A stretch of DNA of 64,000 nt from Globomyces pollinis-pini (lineage: Eukaryota; Chytridiomycota; Chytridiomycetes; Rhizophydiales; Globomycetaceae), in contig MU621124.1 of the NCBI GenBank assembly GCA_025399215.1, forward strand, positions 36,733-100,732. Reading direction: 5' to 3'. Position 1 is the first letter of the stretch; every line of letters begins with the position of its first letter. Positions 14,201 to 25,633 of the stretch are shown here, piece after piece. A program made the translations under genes and the position numbers. Under the pieces are notes generated by a model, which did no database searches, was not told the DNA's origin, and worked only from the letters and a program-made list of their open reading frames with translations.

Positions 14201-15842
14201 CTCCTTTAGTCTGGTGGGCATCGATTGTGTAGTCCAGGCCCAAAGAAGTAAGCAATTCTATGATAAATTTTCTATCTTTAGCAGGAATCTTTCCCCAATT
14301 CAGTTCAATACGACTTCCATCACGAGGTTGGTCACAGAATCCTCCAATTTTGTTCAAATATTCGAATTGCTTTGATGTCAACCCTTGATATAAACATTGA
14401 AATATTACATTTTTTCTTTTTGTCTACGTTTTTGCTTGGTGTTTGACTCTTCGATTTCATCCATGATATGTCACCCTAGAGTAAGAAACAAATTGTTAGT
14501 ACTTGAACAGATTTGAACTCTTCAAGTTCTAATTCTCCCAATCTGCTAAAGAATTTTTGACAAGCTGGCAAGTTTAACTGACCATTATTGTTCAGATAAC
14601 CATCACAAGTTGGTAAAATTTCTTTGTAAATTTCAAAAATCCTGATGAAAGCCCCTTCATTAATATGAAGGCCTGGCAAATGTGGTAAGAAATCATTTCC
14701 CACAAAAATAGAAAGCAGAATAAAGTCATCAAGTATGTTTTCAAAATCATAATGGAATGGCAATACCCCTTCTAGACCGTTAAACTCGTAAGACAAATAT
14801 TCTCTCAATAAGGATAAATGTAATAGAAAGAATGTTTGATTCCCAGCAGTAGTGATTGATTTTTTTGATCTTCCAAACGTGACTTCTTCTCGTAAAAGGG
14901 AAAAGTGAGGTTCGTGGCTAAGTAACCCAAGCATAATCAAATCTGCATCTAATCCATATAAACTTTCGCCTAATAAAATCATCTTATTTAAAAAATGGGA
15001 GAAACAGTTTTTAAAATTGACACACAAATATAAACTACTTACCAGTGTCGTGTATTTGGATCATAACCGCTGACAGCCTTTGAATTTCGAATATATTCCA
15101 TTACTTTATGTTCCTGGAATCAATATTATATGATCATACTCTATGAAAGGTAAATACGTGCAATTAATATACCCTTCCCCAGGGATGTTATGACCAGACA
15201 AAATAACAGTGACACCCTTCCAAGAAGAGTCTTCTGATATTCGTTTCTTTACATAGTTAGTTAATTGCGCATGTAGCCGTTCCATAAATGGAGTACCTAT
15301 AATCAATTCAATTAAGTCAATACCACTATTGATTAATAAGAGACCTATTTTTACGGAGTAATACAATTTGAATCAAATGCAGGTTCTGGTGGAAGTTCAA
15401 TTCCTAACTTCAATGCTTTTGCATGGTTCGCTTGGGAATCCATGGCGGATCTGAATCTTCTCGCACGTTGTTCTTAAACTTTAGATATTTAATAATAGTC
15501 ATACGATTCATTTTAGCTCTAGGGGCAACTCCATCAATTGCCATCATAAAAACTTTAGAAGGTCGAATCTTTTCAAAGATATTGTCAATATATTGAAAGA
15601 TGGATTGAAATATTTGCTCTTCTGATATTCTAAACAAGGGGTTGGCATCATTTGGATGAGAGCAGTTGTGTATGATTCCATTCATATCCAGGTACAGATT
15701 GTCTACAATAAGTTAAAGTATATACCAAACTCCGGTATACGCTTTTCATTGATTAGCTCACTGCACATCGGATAGCGCTCACTCATCCATCTAAAGAACT
15801 GTCGTTAATGTATGTAGTTTGTGGTACTTTAGGAATTCCCAT
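11238..15842 (-). CDS. XRN1: Cytoplasmic 5'-3' exoribonuclease XRN1
   Basis: This is the main cytoplasmic nuclease for decapped mRNA. It starts MGIPKFFRWMSERYP and carries the catalytic motifs DNLYLDMNGIIHNCSHP, MAIDGVAPRAKMNQQRARR, GHNIPGEGEHK and RHCLYGLDADLIMLGL. It continues with VGNDFLPHLPGLHINEG, YYYHGVPSWEW and FELDMNGKRADWEAIV. The middle and C-terminal part has the Xrn1-type D1-SH3 modules, including TGWPYLLESRV, KLYGIIAEVIGH and the Gly-rich SH3 segment near 11880. A low-complexity tail ends at 11238. I place about 18 introns, mostly 23-32 nt. Two sites are remarkable: the TPGT and GEGEHK motifs can be restored only through micro-exons of 2 and 1 nt (see findings). One intron at 14963-15042 is 80 nt long, far above the local norm. 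The next gene upstream on this strand is RRP5, 96 bp away. Confidence 0.97.
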
Positions 15843-15938
15843 TGAAGAAAAAGAGTGAAAAAAGTAGATGAGTGGCCTATGTATAACACCAGATATAAAA
15901 AAGAACGCAAGGGATTTCAATGAATAGATTTTTATTGC

Positions 15939-18900
15939 TTAATTTAAAGTCTCCACGTAGCGTATTGCTGCTTCTTTAACATGGTTGACACCTTCTGTTG
16001 TTCCCTTTCGCTTTTCGAAATCTAGATATTTCTTGAAGAAAAACTATACAGACTTAATCATACACGGTTATTACCTTCATTTTTTTCGTTGACCATTTTA
16101 ATTGCAATATTTGTTCAAAGAGACGTCTTTCACGTTAGTTTAACTGCAATTTTACCTGCAAACATCAATATCTCCAACTTTAACTTCCATATCCAAATAT
16201 ACTGACCATAAATCGGCCTTCTTTGGATACGATGTCATTAACCCTTCAAACACTGTTCGTCCCCTTTCAACTTCTCCAAATTTATACTCAAGTTGACCAA
16301 ATTTAGTAATCATTTTGATGTCTAACAAATTAATTCAATATAAAACATACGCTTTCGTTTTGGTAAACTCAAGACACTCTTCGATAGCAACTCTCTTGCT
16401 TCGACTGCTTGATTCCTCCTGATATAAAATGCAGCAAAATTTATCCAAATTTTGGCACTTTCATTAAACTTCTTGATCATTTTCTTGTGCAATTCTTCTG
16501 CGGCCTAAACTATTAATTTAAATTTCATACGGTGAATTGATTGTTTCGTTCATAAATTTGAGTTAATTGGATGTGAATCTTCTTTGGATCACACACCTGA
16601 CATGCCTTCTCAAAGATTTGATTCATTGACACTTCTGATCCAAATTTGTTTTCTAAATTCAAGTAGGCAACAAAAATATTTAATCTTTCTTGCTCTTCTC
16701 TGAAATTGATGGTTTTTAATGCACGCTCTGCTATCTGTCTTGCTTTATCAGTTTCTGCTAACTCTAATTGGAATGCCATATATTTGATCCAAAGGAAAGA
16801 ATTATTTGGTGAGTTAAGAAGGAGCCTTTCGAAATCTTCTGGCATTTCTGGTGCAGTGTTATTATCCAACATCATAGTTTCTTGCTCTGCAGTTCGTTTT
16901 TCTAATGCTACCTTTTCTTTCTTCTTGTTTTTCTTGGTAGGTTTTTCAGTTACTTCTTCTTCTGAATCATCATCAGAAGTATCAGAAACAGCGGGAAGTT
17001 CATTTCCATCCCAAGAGAATCCTTCTAAAGAAAGCGCTTGGCTTGGTAGTTCAATTTTCTTTGCTAACTTAGTTTCTTTTTGTTTTGAAAGAGTTGGCTG
17101 AACAAGAACTTCATCATCAACCTCCATTTCGTCAGATTCTTCTTCCTTATCGGATTCCTCTTTTTCAGATTCTTCTTTATCGGACTCTTCTACTTCATCA
17201 ACATCCATATCTTCATCTTTGGATTCTGATTCATCAAAGTAAGATGCTTTCAAACTAAGGGAAACTTTCTTGTTTGATGGATCTACTCTCAAAACAAATG
17301 TTCTCACAGGATCCCCAATGTTATACAATCTGTTTAAATCTTTAACTGGTGTATCTGATGCTTCGGACAAGTGACAGAGACCATTAATTCTTGTTCCATC
17401 CAAATTGATAAAGATACCATAATCTTTAATGCTGACAACCGTTCCGTTCATAATGGATTTTACTTTAATGTCTCCAAATGATACAAGACTCTTTGAAGGA
17501 TTAATTAAGGACTCCTTCAATGACATTTCAATTTGTTTTTTTGATTGATTAACACTACAAGTAAGAAATAAAATGAATTACTTTAATATTTTGCCTTTGA
17601 CTAGTTGCCCTTCGTGGTAAATTTCCTTCCAGTCTTTGATGTATAAATCTGACAATTCACGAATTTGTACTCGTGCATGGATACTGGATGTAAGAGAAAC
17701 AAAACATCCATTTTCTGATATTTTACGAATATATCCAGTAACTACGTCACCCTCCTTGAAGCTTTTAATTGATTTAATAGGTAGTGATGGATCATCTAAT
17801 AATGATTTACGAACTGAAACGTCAATTTTATCTGAAGTGGAAGATAGAATGACTGTCTTGATGATTTGCCCAACTTCATACACACTAGTTGGTTCATCAA
17901 CAAATTCATCATTAAGTTCGCAAACGTTTGCATTTCCAAAACGATTTGGTGCCAATAGGACAGTAAGTCCGAAACGAGGATCAACTTTGGTAATTCTACC
18001 AACTCTAATGTCTCCACTCTTTAATTCCTGTGCGGAATCACCAAGTAAAGAAATACCAATAAGCTTTTTATCCACATTTTTGGAAATGACTGTGCAATCC
18101 AGAGCTTGGCCTTCCTTGAAATGTGACTTCAAATCACGAACTATGTCTAAATCTTTTGAAATGTAAAAGATATCGATTCTGCACAAGATTGATGGAGCAA
18201 TATGGACCCACAATAGTGAGTCCTCCACTTTATGGACTATACCAACATACTTACCACCGACCTTCACAGTATCAAACGTAAAAATGGATGATGAAACGTC
18301 ACCACTTGGTAGATTTAGGATTGAAGGACGGATGGACAACTCTACAACAATTGAGTTTGATGCATTAGCTTGAGTCAGTGGAACAAAAGCATGACTTCGT
18401 GCGTTGTGAAATCCAATAACTCTAGCAGTAACAGTATCTCCTCGTTTAAAGCTTTTGAAAGATTTTGCAGGATCAGGGATAAGATCAAATGAATCATAGA
18501 TTTCGGAAAAGTGAATGATAGCGCTGGTATCATCAGCAAGTTTCACTTTCAACATATTAGACTTTACTGAATTAATGACTCCAGACACTAATGCTCCAAC
18601 TTCAATGCTATTGCCTTTCTTTCCGCTACTTGCAGGCTTTGCAATTTTCGGAGATTTCAAAAGGATACGTGGTAAATCGGATTCAAGCTCTTTGATTGAT
18701 GATACTTCTAACGATAATTTATCACCCACAGCTGCAATTGAGTGATTGAGTGTTAGACTATTCACATTTTGATTGAAATAAAATCCTACGGCACCTGCCA
18801 AAGAATCCATTCGAACAATAGAATATTTATCTTTTACTGCAATCACTTCAGCATCCACTAATTTGTTTAATGATTTTTTAGCCTGGTGTTAATTTCAAAA

Positions 18901-21900
18901 TGTAAAATACCTTTAGCAATTGTAATTGAATCTCAACTTCAGACTTTTCAGTTGCCACAACGTCAGCAATTCGACCGTTGATATCAACATCAATGACCTG
19001 ACAATCTAATTCCTCTCCAATAGACAGTTTACTATTCCGGTTCAACAGCATTCCAGTAACTTTGTGTGGTAAAGAAACTAAATATCCTGTTGGTGAGTTT
19101 TCAGTGATGGTTCCAGTAACTACTGTTCCAATCTGATACTTTGAAACCCATGCAGAGGCATCTTGTGCAGAACTTTGAATTAATTGTCTTCCACTAAAAA
19201 TAGAACACAAGAATGTCTGCTCATAACTTGAAAAGTCTGCATAAACTTGCAAAGCTGACAATTTCAAGCTGACAAAAGATCGTTCTGTTGTAGGGTCTAA
19301 ATGAGTGACGGTGGCTAACACAGTTTGTCCCTTTGTAAGAATGCCATCAAAAGATTCAATATATTTATCAGAGACGCTCTAAATAAAAATTAATACATGA
19401 ACATGGTATACATTAATATTGGCCACTACAGAAATGTCTCCCATGTCAATAAAGCATAGCTTATCTGTAAAGTTGCGCACCACACCAGGAATAATTCTTT
19501 CTTCTTTTAAATCTTCAAAAGAACTAATAAATCCATTATCCTTGACATATTTCATCAATGACTGTTTCTTTGTAACATAAATTCTTCCATTTTTAACATC
19601 AATTTGGCTGACCATGACTTCACCCAATGAGAAAGGTTTTTTTGATGTTAAAGATCTAAAACCATTAAATATCTTTTCAGATAGTGATGGAATATCGCTC
19701 AAATGTTCTTTTTTGATAAATCCAGAGTTTGTTGTATTTTCAAACTGAACGATAACACCATCAGAAGTAGTTGACATATACTTGCAGGAAACAATCTAGA
19801 AGTAAATTTGGAATATAATTACCATTCCCGTCTTGATATCCATATCCTCATTCACTTGAGATAATTTGAAAGACACACGTAATTTTTTGTTTTCTGCATT
19901 GGCACTCAAAATTCTGCACTTCACCGTTTGACCAACACGGAACAATTCTTCGGGATTTTTAATATGACCATAACTAGATTTAATCAACTATAAAGAAAAA
20001 ATACCTTAATTCCGATATTGGTGCGATTGCTCGCACATTATTGTAAAATCCTACAATACAACCAAAATCTTTAACTGCTAAAATAATTCCTGTTGTGGTC
20101 TCTCCAGCCACTGCAGATTCATATGACACAATCTGGTTGGTAGTATTCGACAGAAAACTTTTCTTATGTGTTAGAATCAATCTCTTTTTATCAACATCTA
20201 CCGACATCACTTGGAATGTCATGGTTGATCCAACCTTGAATAATTTTTCGGGTTGCGTAATGTTGGCATCAGAAAGGTGAACTTTTGGACATAATCCATT
20301 AATACCATCACTCACTGCAACAATGATACCAAAAGATTCCACTTTGACAATTTTTCCCTATCGTCAGAAACATATATCACACCTTAATTTTAGAACCAAC
20401 TTCAATATCAGATAATTGAACAAAAGATTGTGAAAGTACTTTGGATTGGAAGGATAAAATGAGTAAGTTGCTCAAGTGATCATAACCAATAATTCGTCCA
20501 GTGTGTTGAGTTCCCAATTCATAAGCTTTCCCAACCTTTTCAATTTTTTCATCAGTCAATTTTGAAATCTTTTATGTGAGCGAAATAATCCAATTACATG
20601 AACAAAACCTTGTCGCTTGTCATCGAATTTCACCAATAATCCCACTCGATCATCATGTCGCAATACAGTTATATCTTTTTGAATACTTCCAATTTTATAC
20701 TCATCTTCAAATATTAAAGTTTTCCACTCCAATAAATGTTTTAATCTGGTTAAAGCAATTTTTTTTGTTTCTGGATCATAATACAACACTCGACAACGAA
20801 ACTAATGTTAAATGTATTAATGAAAATACCTTTTGTCCCACTTTAAAATTCTTTTCCACATCCATATCATCTTCTAACCCCAAGTGGAAATGGTCAACAA
20901 ATCCTTCAAACATTCCCAAAAATGACACTTGAACACCATTTTCAAAAACTGTTGATACTTTTGCTTGAACAGCAAATCCACCGATTAATTGATCGATTTC
21001 TAAAGATGTATTTGCAGGTAAGTTGCCATCAATTAAATATTTGGCACCACAAGATACAGGAATAATCTTTTTATCTTGTCCACTTTTCATCACCACAGTA
21101 TTGACTATTTGTCCGGGTAATAAATCTAAAATGTTAAACTAGTGTGTGTAAACCTTTTGGTAGTTCTTTGCATTCTTTCAAACTGAGAAATCCAGAAACA
21201 CCGTCAATACCAAAGTCGATAACATATCCGTGATCTTCTTTACTCTGAACAGTTGCAGGGAGAGTCTAACGAGTGAGAAAGTCATATAATGTGGGTTATG
21301 TGTATTGTTTATGGAATTCTATATTAAAGTTGCCTTACCATTCCTAAGTATTAATAATCATCAGACTTGATACCTTGTACAATGCTATTAGATTCTAATT
21401 TGGAATTAATGCTTGAAGGGTTGACAGTTAAATCAATTCTCTTCTTGGAAGTTGCGTTTGAAACTGAAATGACCTTACAGGAGACTGGTTGTCCAACAGA
21501 AAAATAATCCGATAATTCGGGTAGCGATAAATCCTACGATTGAATGAATCCAAATGCGAGCAACTTACGTCTTCTTCATCTTCTGCAACTTGTTCGACTT
21601 TAGTGGTGATATAGTCATTGATTTCAGTGATGGAAACATAACCATTCAATTGATTTGGTAAAGAAATAGTTAAATCTAGTTCATTGATAGATTTGACAAT
21701 TCCGATTAGTTGCATTCCAACATGTATATTCTGGAGTATAAATGAAACAAAATAGCTACATACTTTAAAGACCATCATTGAGATAGATTTTAATTTCTTG
21801 GACACTTTTGGTTCATCAGTAGATGCAGCTCTCTTCTTTTTATTTTGAGGTGTTTGGTCCTCCTACAGTACATGAAATTGCGATACAAAGTACGTTAAAC

Positions 21901-21980
21901 AAATCTGCCTTCACTTTATCGGTTATATCACGATATTCCAATGGAGTTAATTCATTTCCTCCTCCTCTAGGAAAATCCAT
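15939..21980 (-). CDS. RRP5: rRNA biogenesis protein RRP5 (S1-repeat and HAT-repeat protein)
   Basis: RRP5 is a nucleolar pre-rRNA processing factor acting in both small- and large-subunit assembly. The protein begins [21 protein letters not shown] long array of S1 RNA-binding repeats follows, recognisable by recurring segments such as [34 protein letters not shown]-type turns and [18 protein letters not shown]. An acidic Glu/Asp/Ser linker lies around 16900-17240. The C-terminal half-a-TPR (HAT) repeats include [30 protein letters not shown] and [13 protein letters not shown]. The stop is at 15939-15941. Introns are very numerous, most 25-31 nt; one at 21266-21338 is 73 nt. S1 repeat number was not counted exactly. 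The arrangement matches known RRP5/PDCD11 proteins. Confidence 0.95.
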
Positions 21981-22028
21981 TTTGTATTAAAAAAAAAAAA
22001 AAAATTATTTAAAATGAAATGATAAATA

Positions 22029-22524
22029 TTATTCCAAAGTAGTTTTTAAACATTGATTAACGACATTCAATAAATGTGTGTTTTCTAAGGCAGCTGTAAC
22101 TCTTTCCTTGTCATTGATTTGCTTATTTACAGCATGTTCTGATTGATGAGTACCTTCAGTAACTCCAATACGAATCTTAAATCGTGATGGTAAACTTCTT
22201 AGTAATTGAACTCGAATACATAATCCAATTAAAGTTGCCATGGAGCAATGTGGAATAGTTGGTGTAAATTTGATATCTATTTGATTATTATCATTATCAA
22301 CATGAATCAAATCCAACTGAGCGACATTGAGTTGTTCTAAAGTCAACTAAATTGAATCATTAAATTTAAAGTATTACTGGATGTTCAGGGTCATTAATTT
22401 TACGAATTAGTTCAAAGATATCATTATTATCGTATGGTTCCATAGTGTTATCATCCCAGTTAATATCATTCGAATTGTTTTTGTTGACTTCATATACAAT
22501 CGGATTTTCATTGACTAAAGACAT
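22029..22524 (-). CDS. CIA2: MIP18-family protein, cytosolic iron-sulfur assembly targeting factor
   Basis: This family (yeast Cia2, human CIAO2B) delivers Fe-S clusters to cytosolic and nuclear proteins as part of the CIA targeting complex. The N-terminal exon encodes a short acidic leader ending [13 protein letters not shown]. After a 31-nt intron comes the near-universal core [14 protein letters not shown], then [17 protein letters not shown] with its conserved Cys. The tail includes [19 protein letters not shown]. At about 155 residues the gene is complete. The start ATG is at 22522-22524 and the stop at 22029-22031. It lies 48 bp downstream of the RRP5 start on the same strand. Confidence 0.95.
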
Positions 22525-22873
22525 TTTAAAGAAAGTGAAAATTTGAACACTTCAATTTAAAGAATGGATAAACTACTAAACCCAAAGTTCATCATTTGTA
22601 AATAGTAATGATGTATTCAAGATTAATAGATTATCTCATAGAATCATTAACCCTAATTATTACTATTATTACTTGAATTACATTTATAATCTCATCATCA
22701 TTGCATCTAATCATTAGATAGTATTCATACATTTAATCATCATCATTCTTGCAAATCAATCACTCAGTCGATCCTATCTACCGTTTCTTTACCAATCAGG
22801 TGAACGTTGTGAAACCTTGTGGCGTTGTATTTAAGAAATCATCCCCAGTTTTTTTAAAAGTTGATTAGAAAAA
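22525..22873. promoter_or_regulatory. Divergent intergenic region
   Basis: This is 349 bp of AT-rich sequence between CIA2 and the next plus-strand gene, with several short atcatc-type repeats near 22690-22750. No gene or RNA is recognised. A promoter role is inferred from position. Confidence 0.35.
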
Positions 22874-23504
22874 ATGGGTTGTGATTGTCACGCCAATTGT
22901 CCATACCATCAATTGGATAAGAATAATGAACTATCAAAGGACTGCTCAAAATTCATTAGAATCATCGATGATTTGGAAATTTCAAATAACTCTTTACTTC
23001 ATATAAACATGAGTTTAGAAGATACTGTTAGACATCAAGCTTTAATCATTGAAAAATTACAACGTAATCTCAAGAAATTATCAGTAATCTTGAAATATTA
23101 TTTATCTTTAGGATGATGATACTATCGTTCCAACAGTAGTGGATTCAAAAGCAAACTCGGTCATTCAAAATGACAGGCATTCTCTTGCTTATGAAGTACT
23201 CAGCCAGAAAGTTGCTTCCATGGTTGTTAATGTTAGCAACACAAAAGAGACTGTGTCCAATCAAACTATAGAACAGTTTTTGGACATCTTCTCAGAATAC
23301 CAAACAAACTTAAACTTAGAAAAATTGGAGGATCAACCCATCACCGCCTGTGATGAAAATAGCCTTCAAATCGACTATTTGGATAACCCCTATAACCACC
23401 AACTGAAAACTGCAAAAGTATCCAAGGCTACTGCAGTGAGATATGCCATGCCGACCTATCAATGTCCAAGCATATTAAGCGAAAACTCTTCACGCATGTC
23501 TTGA
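22874..23504 (+). CDS. Uncharacterised protein with Cys-rich N-terminus and coiled coil
   Basis: I do not recognise this protein. It starts with a compact Cys/His cluster, MGCDCHANCPYH, which could bind a metal. A leucine-rich helical segment follows (SLEDTVRHQALIIEKLQRNL), likely a coiled coil. After a 28-nt intron there is a mostly helical, polar C-terminal part of about 120 residues (for example LSQKVASMVVNV and IEQFLDIFSEYQ), then TGA at 23502-23504. The total is about 200 residues with no signal peptide or membrane segment. It lies between divergent CIA2 and a lipase-type hydrolase in the same direction. The ATG at 22874 is preceded by an A-rich run. Confidence 0.6.
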
Positions 23505-23675
23505 ATCAACTGCAACTTTACAATAAAATTGTTGATTTTGAATAATTTCTTCTTTTCCATTTATATCTCGTTTAAATAGCTCTTGATTCTGGTCTATTCT
23601 AAGGTGCTTTCAACTTGAATGAAAACGGGGACGTGAATTTTGACATTTTCAAGCAATAATAAGAAATACCACAAA

Positions 23676-25524
23676 ATGGAAGCTTTATTTCAATTCATGA
23701 CCTTTGAAGAACTGGATGAGAATGAACCTCACTCTATCGATTCCCCTTCAGAATCTCCTACTGAACCTTATTATCGATCTGTAAAAAATGTCATCAAAAT
23801 CGTACGAACTGCTTCATCACTGGCCCTGGGTATTCGATTTATCTCTAATTGCTCAGGTCGCTTTGGACGTGGAAAGAAAGTTGAAACTACCAAACGTGCT
23901 GTTCTAACAAGAACTGTCCATCAATTATCAGCACTCGCTCTTCATCAAGTAACAACAGTTCTTTCTGGAGTTAAATCATTGGTTAGTACTGGAACATTGC
24001 GTCCTTCTTGGGATAAGGTAGGATTTAAACGACATGGTTTATCCTATAGGTCACTCATTTTGGATTACACTTTATTCGTTCCAATATGAATTTTCAATAT
24101 CATACAATGGGATTAGTTCGATTTGGACAATCAAATATGATTAGTATGACTCCCTCAGGTGTCACTGTTGAGAAATGCGAATTTGTCGTTGACCGATCAA
24201 AGTTAGTTACATATGAAAGAGACGGAAGGGCTTATCAGCAATCAACAGAGTGCTGGAGGTATTGTACTATAACTTACACAATCTAGATATCCTGTTCCTG
24301 TAGAAGATCCTCTTAATTCATCTGAAATCTATACACTTGATGGAGAATGGGTGACAAAACCTACACATTCTAGATTTTCCAAACATCGAAGAATTATATA
24401 CTATATACATGGAGGTAATATTAGTTTGTTTGGTGATTTATGTTTACCTAGGTGCTTATATTCTTGGAAATGCAATCATGTACAGAAATTTGACTGGCAT
24501 TTTAGCCAAAAATACAGGAATTCCCATATTCGCGATTAATTATCGTTTAGCTCCTGAGAATCCATTCCCAGCAGCGTTACATGATGCATTGGCAGGTTAT
24601 CTTTGGTTGATTGATCCTCAAAATTCAGTTTTTTCATATACTTCGCCTGATATACAGCGCCACGAGCCTTATGCTCCTCAAGATATCATTATTTCTGGTG
24701 ATTCTGCTGGAGGTGGTTTAGCAATGGCTCTTTTAAACTACTTAAACATGTATCTTCGAGATAAAAATACATGTAGCATCATTCCGTTACCTAGGGGTGC
24801 TATTTTATTAAGTCCATGGGTAGATCTTTCCTGTACCTCAAAATCTTGGTCGGAAAATCAAGAGTTGGACTTTCTTCCTCCACACGCCAGAAAACTACAT
24901 GAACCCGTTTTCAATGACTTTCAGCACCCTGTTTATAGCTACTGTTTTGGAGAAAATACAGGAAGACCATTGGATATCCTCTCTCCCACCGGATCCGAAT
25001 TTCTCAATAGAATCCCATCGTTTATATCAATGAAGAAATTTGAGGAAGCACAATCAAGCAAGCAGGCAACAAATGGTGATGATGCTTGGATACAGCAGAA
25101 AATGGGGGAGTCTGAACGAGATGCCATTGAACGATTTGTGAGACACCCATTGGTCTCACCTATATTTGGAGAATTCAAAGATTTACCCCCAATTTTGATT
25201 GTAATATTATAAATATTGATTTTATAGCAAGCTGGAGAATGTGAACTTCTCAGAGACGAAACAGTAGCCCTTGCCTACAAATATAAAACTCACAACAAAG
25301 ACTCGGATACATCTTGGATTCGACATGAAATGTATTGTGATATGATACATGATTTTCAACTGGCCTCTGCCTGGATACCTGCCGCTAGTTTGTCCATTAA
25401 ACAATTTGTACATTTCACACATTCTGTTCTAGAGTCCACCAAGTTTTCGGATTATACACCTTTAGAGTTGACGGAAGAAGAGGGAAAATTAATCAAAATG
25501 GTTGATTCTCATTGCTTCAAATAA
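23676..25524 (+). CDS. Hormone-sensitive-lipase-type alpha/beta hydrolase
   Basis: This is a lipid or sterol ester hydrolase of the alpha/beta-hydrolase-3 (HSL) family; the substrate is unknown. An N-terminal region of about 170 residues precedes the catalytic domain. The oxyanion motif is IHGGAYILGN, joined across a 37-nt intron. FAINYRLAPENPFPAAL follows, then the nucleophile Ser in ISGDSAGGGLAMAL. The Asp region is QAGECELLRDE and the likely catalytic His is in YCDMIHDFQLA. A long insertion sits between the Ser and Asp motifs (about 24830-25170). Between 24019 and 24103 I resolve two introns, of 32 and 39 nt, around a 28-nt exon, giving SWDKVTHFGLHFILRFGQSN. The final two introns are also short. 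I chose the ATG at 23676. The stop is at 25522-25524, about 110 bp from the convergent permease. Confidence 0.9.
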
Positions 25525-25633
25525 ATCTTTTAACTTATAACCACCTTTATCGTATGAATAGAGTGAATCATAAAAATGATAAATTGATTTCAACTGGGAT
25601 TATATATTAGCACTTTGAATTCTTTCGTTTAGT

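Noticed and set aside
15100..15360. Frame breaks in XRN1 taken as evidence for a pseudogene or sequencing error
   Set aside because: All other XRN1 motifs are intact over 4.6 kb, and both breaks resolve exactly with canonical GT-AG units of normal local length. A pseudogene would be expected to show further lesions.
24019..24057. Continuous reading through FKRHGLSYRSL as coding in the lipase-type gene
   Set aside because: It ends in a stop and does not lead into the next exon. Splicing 32-nt and 39-nt introns around a 28-nt exon gives an open frame into RFGQSN.
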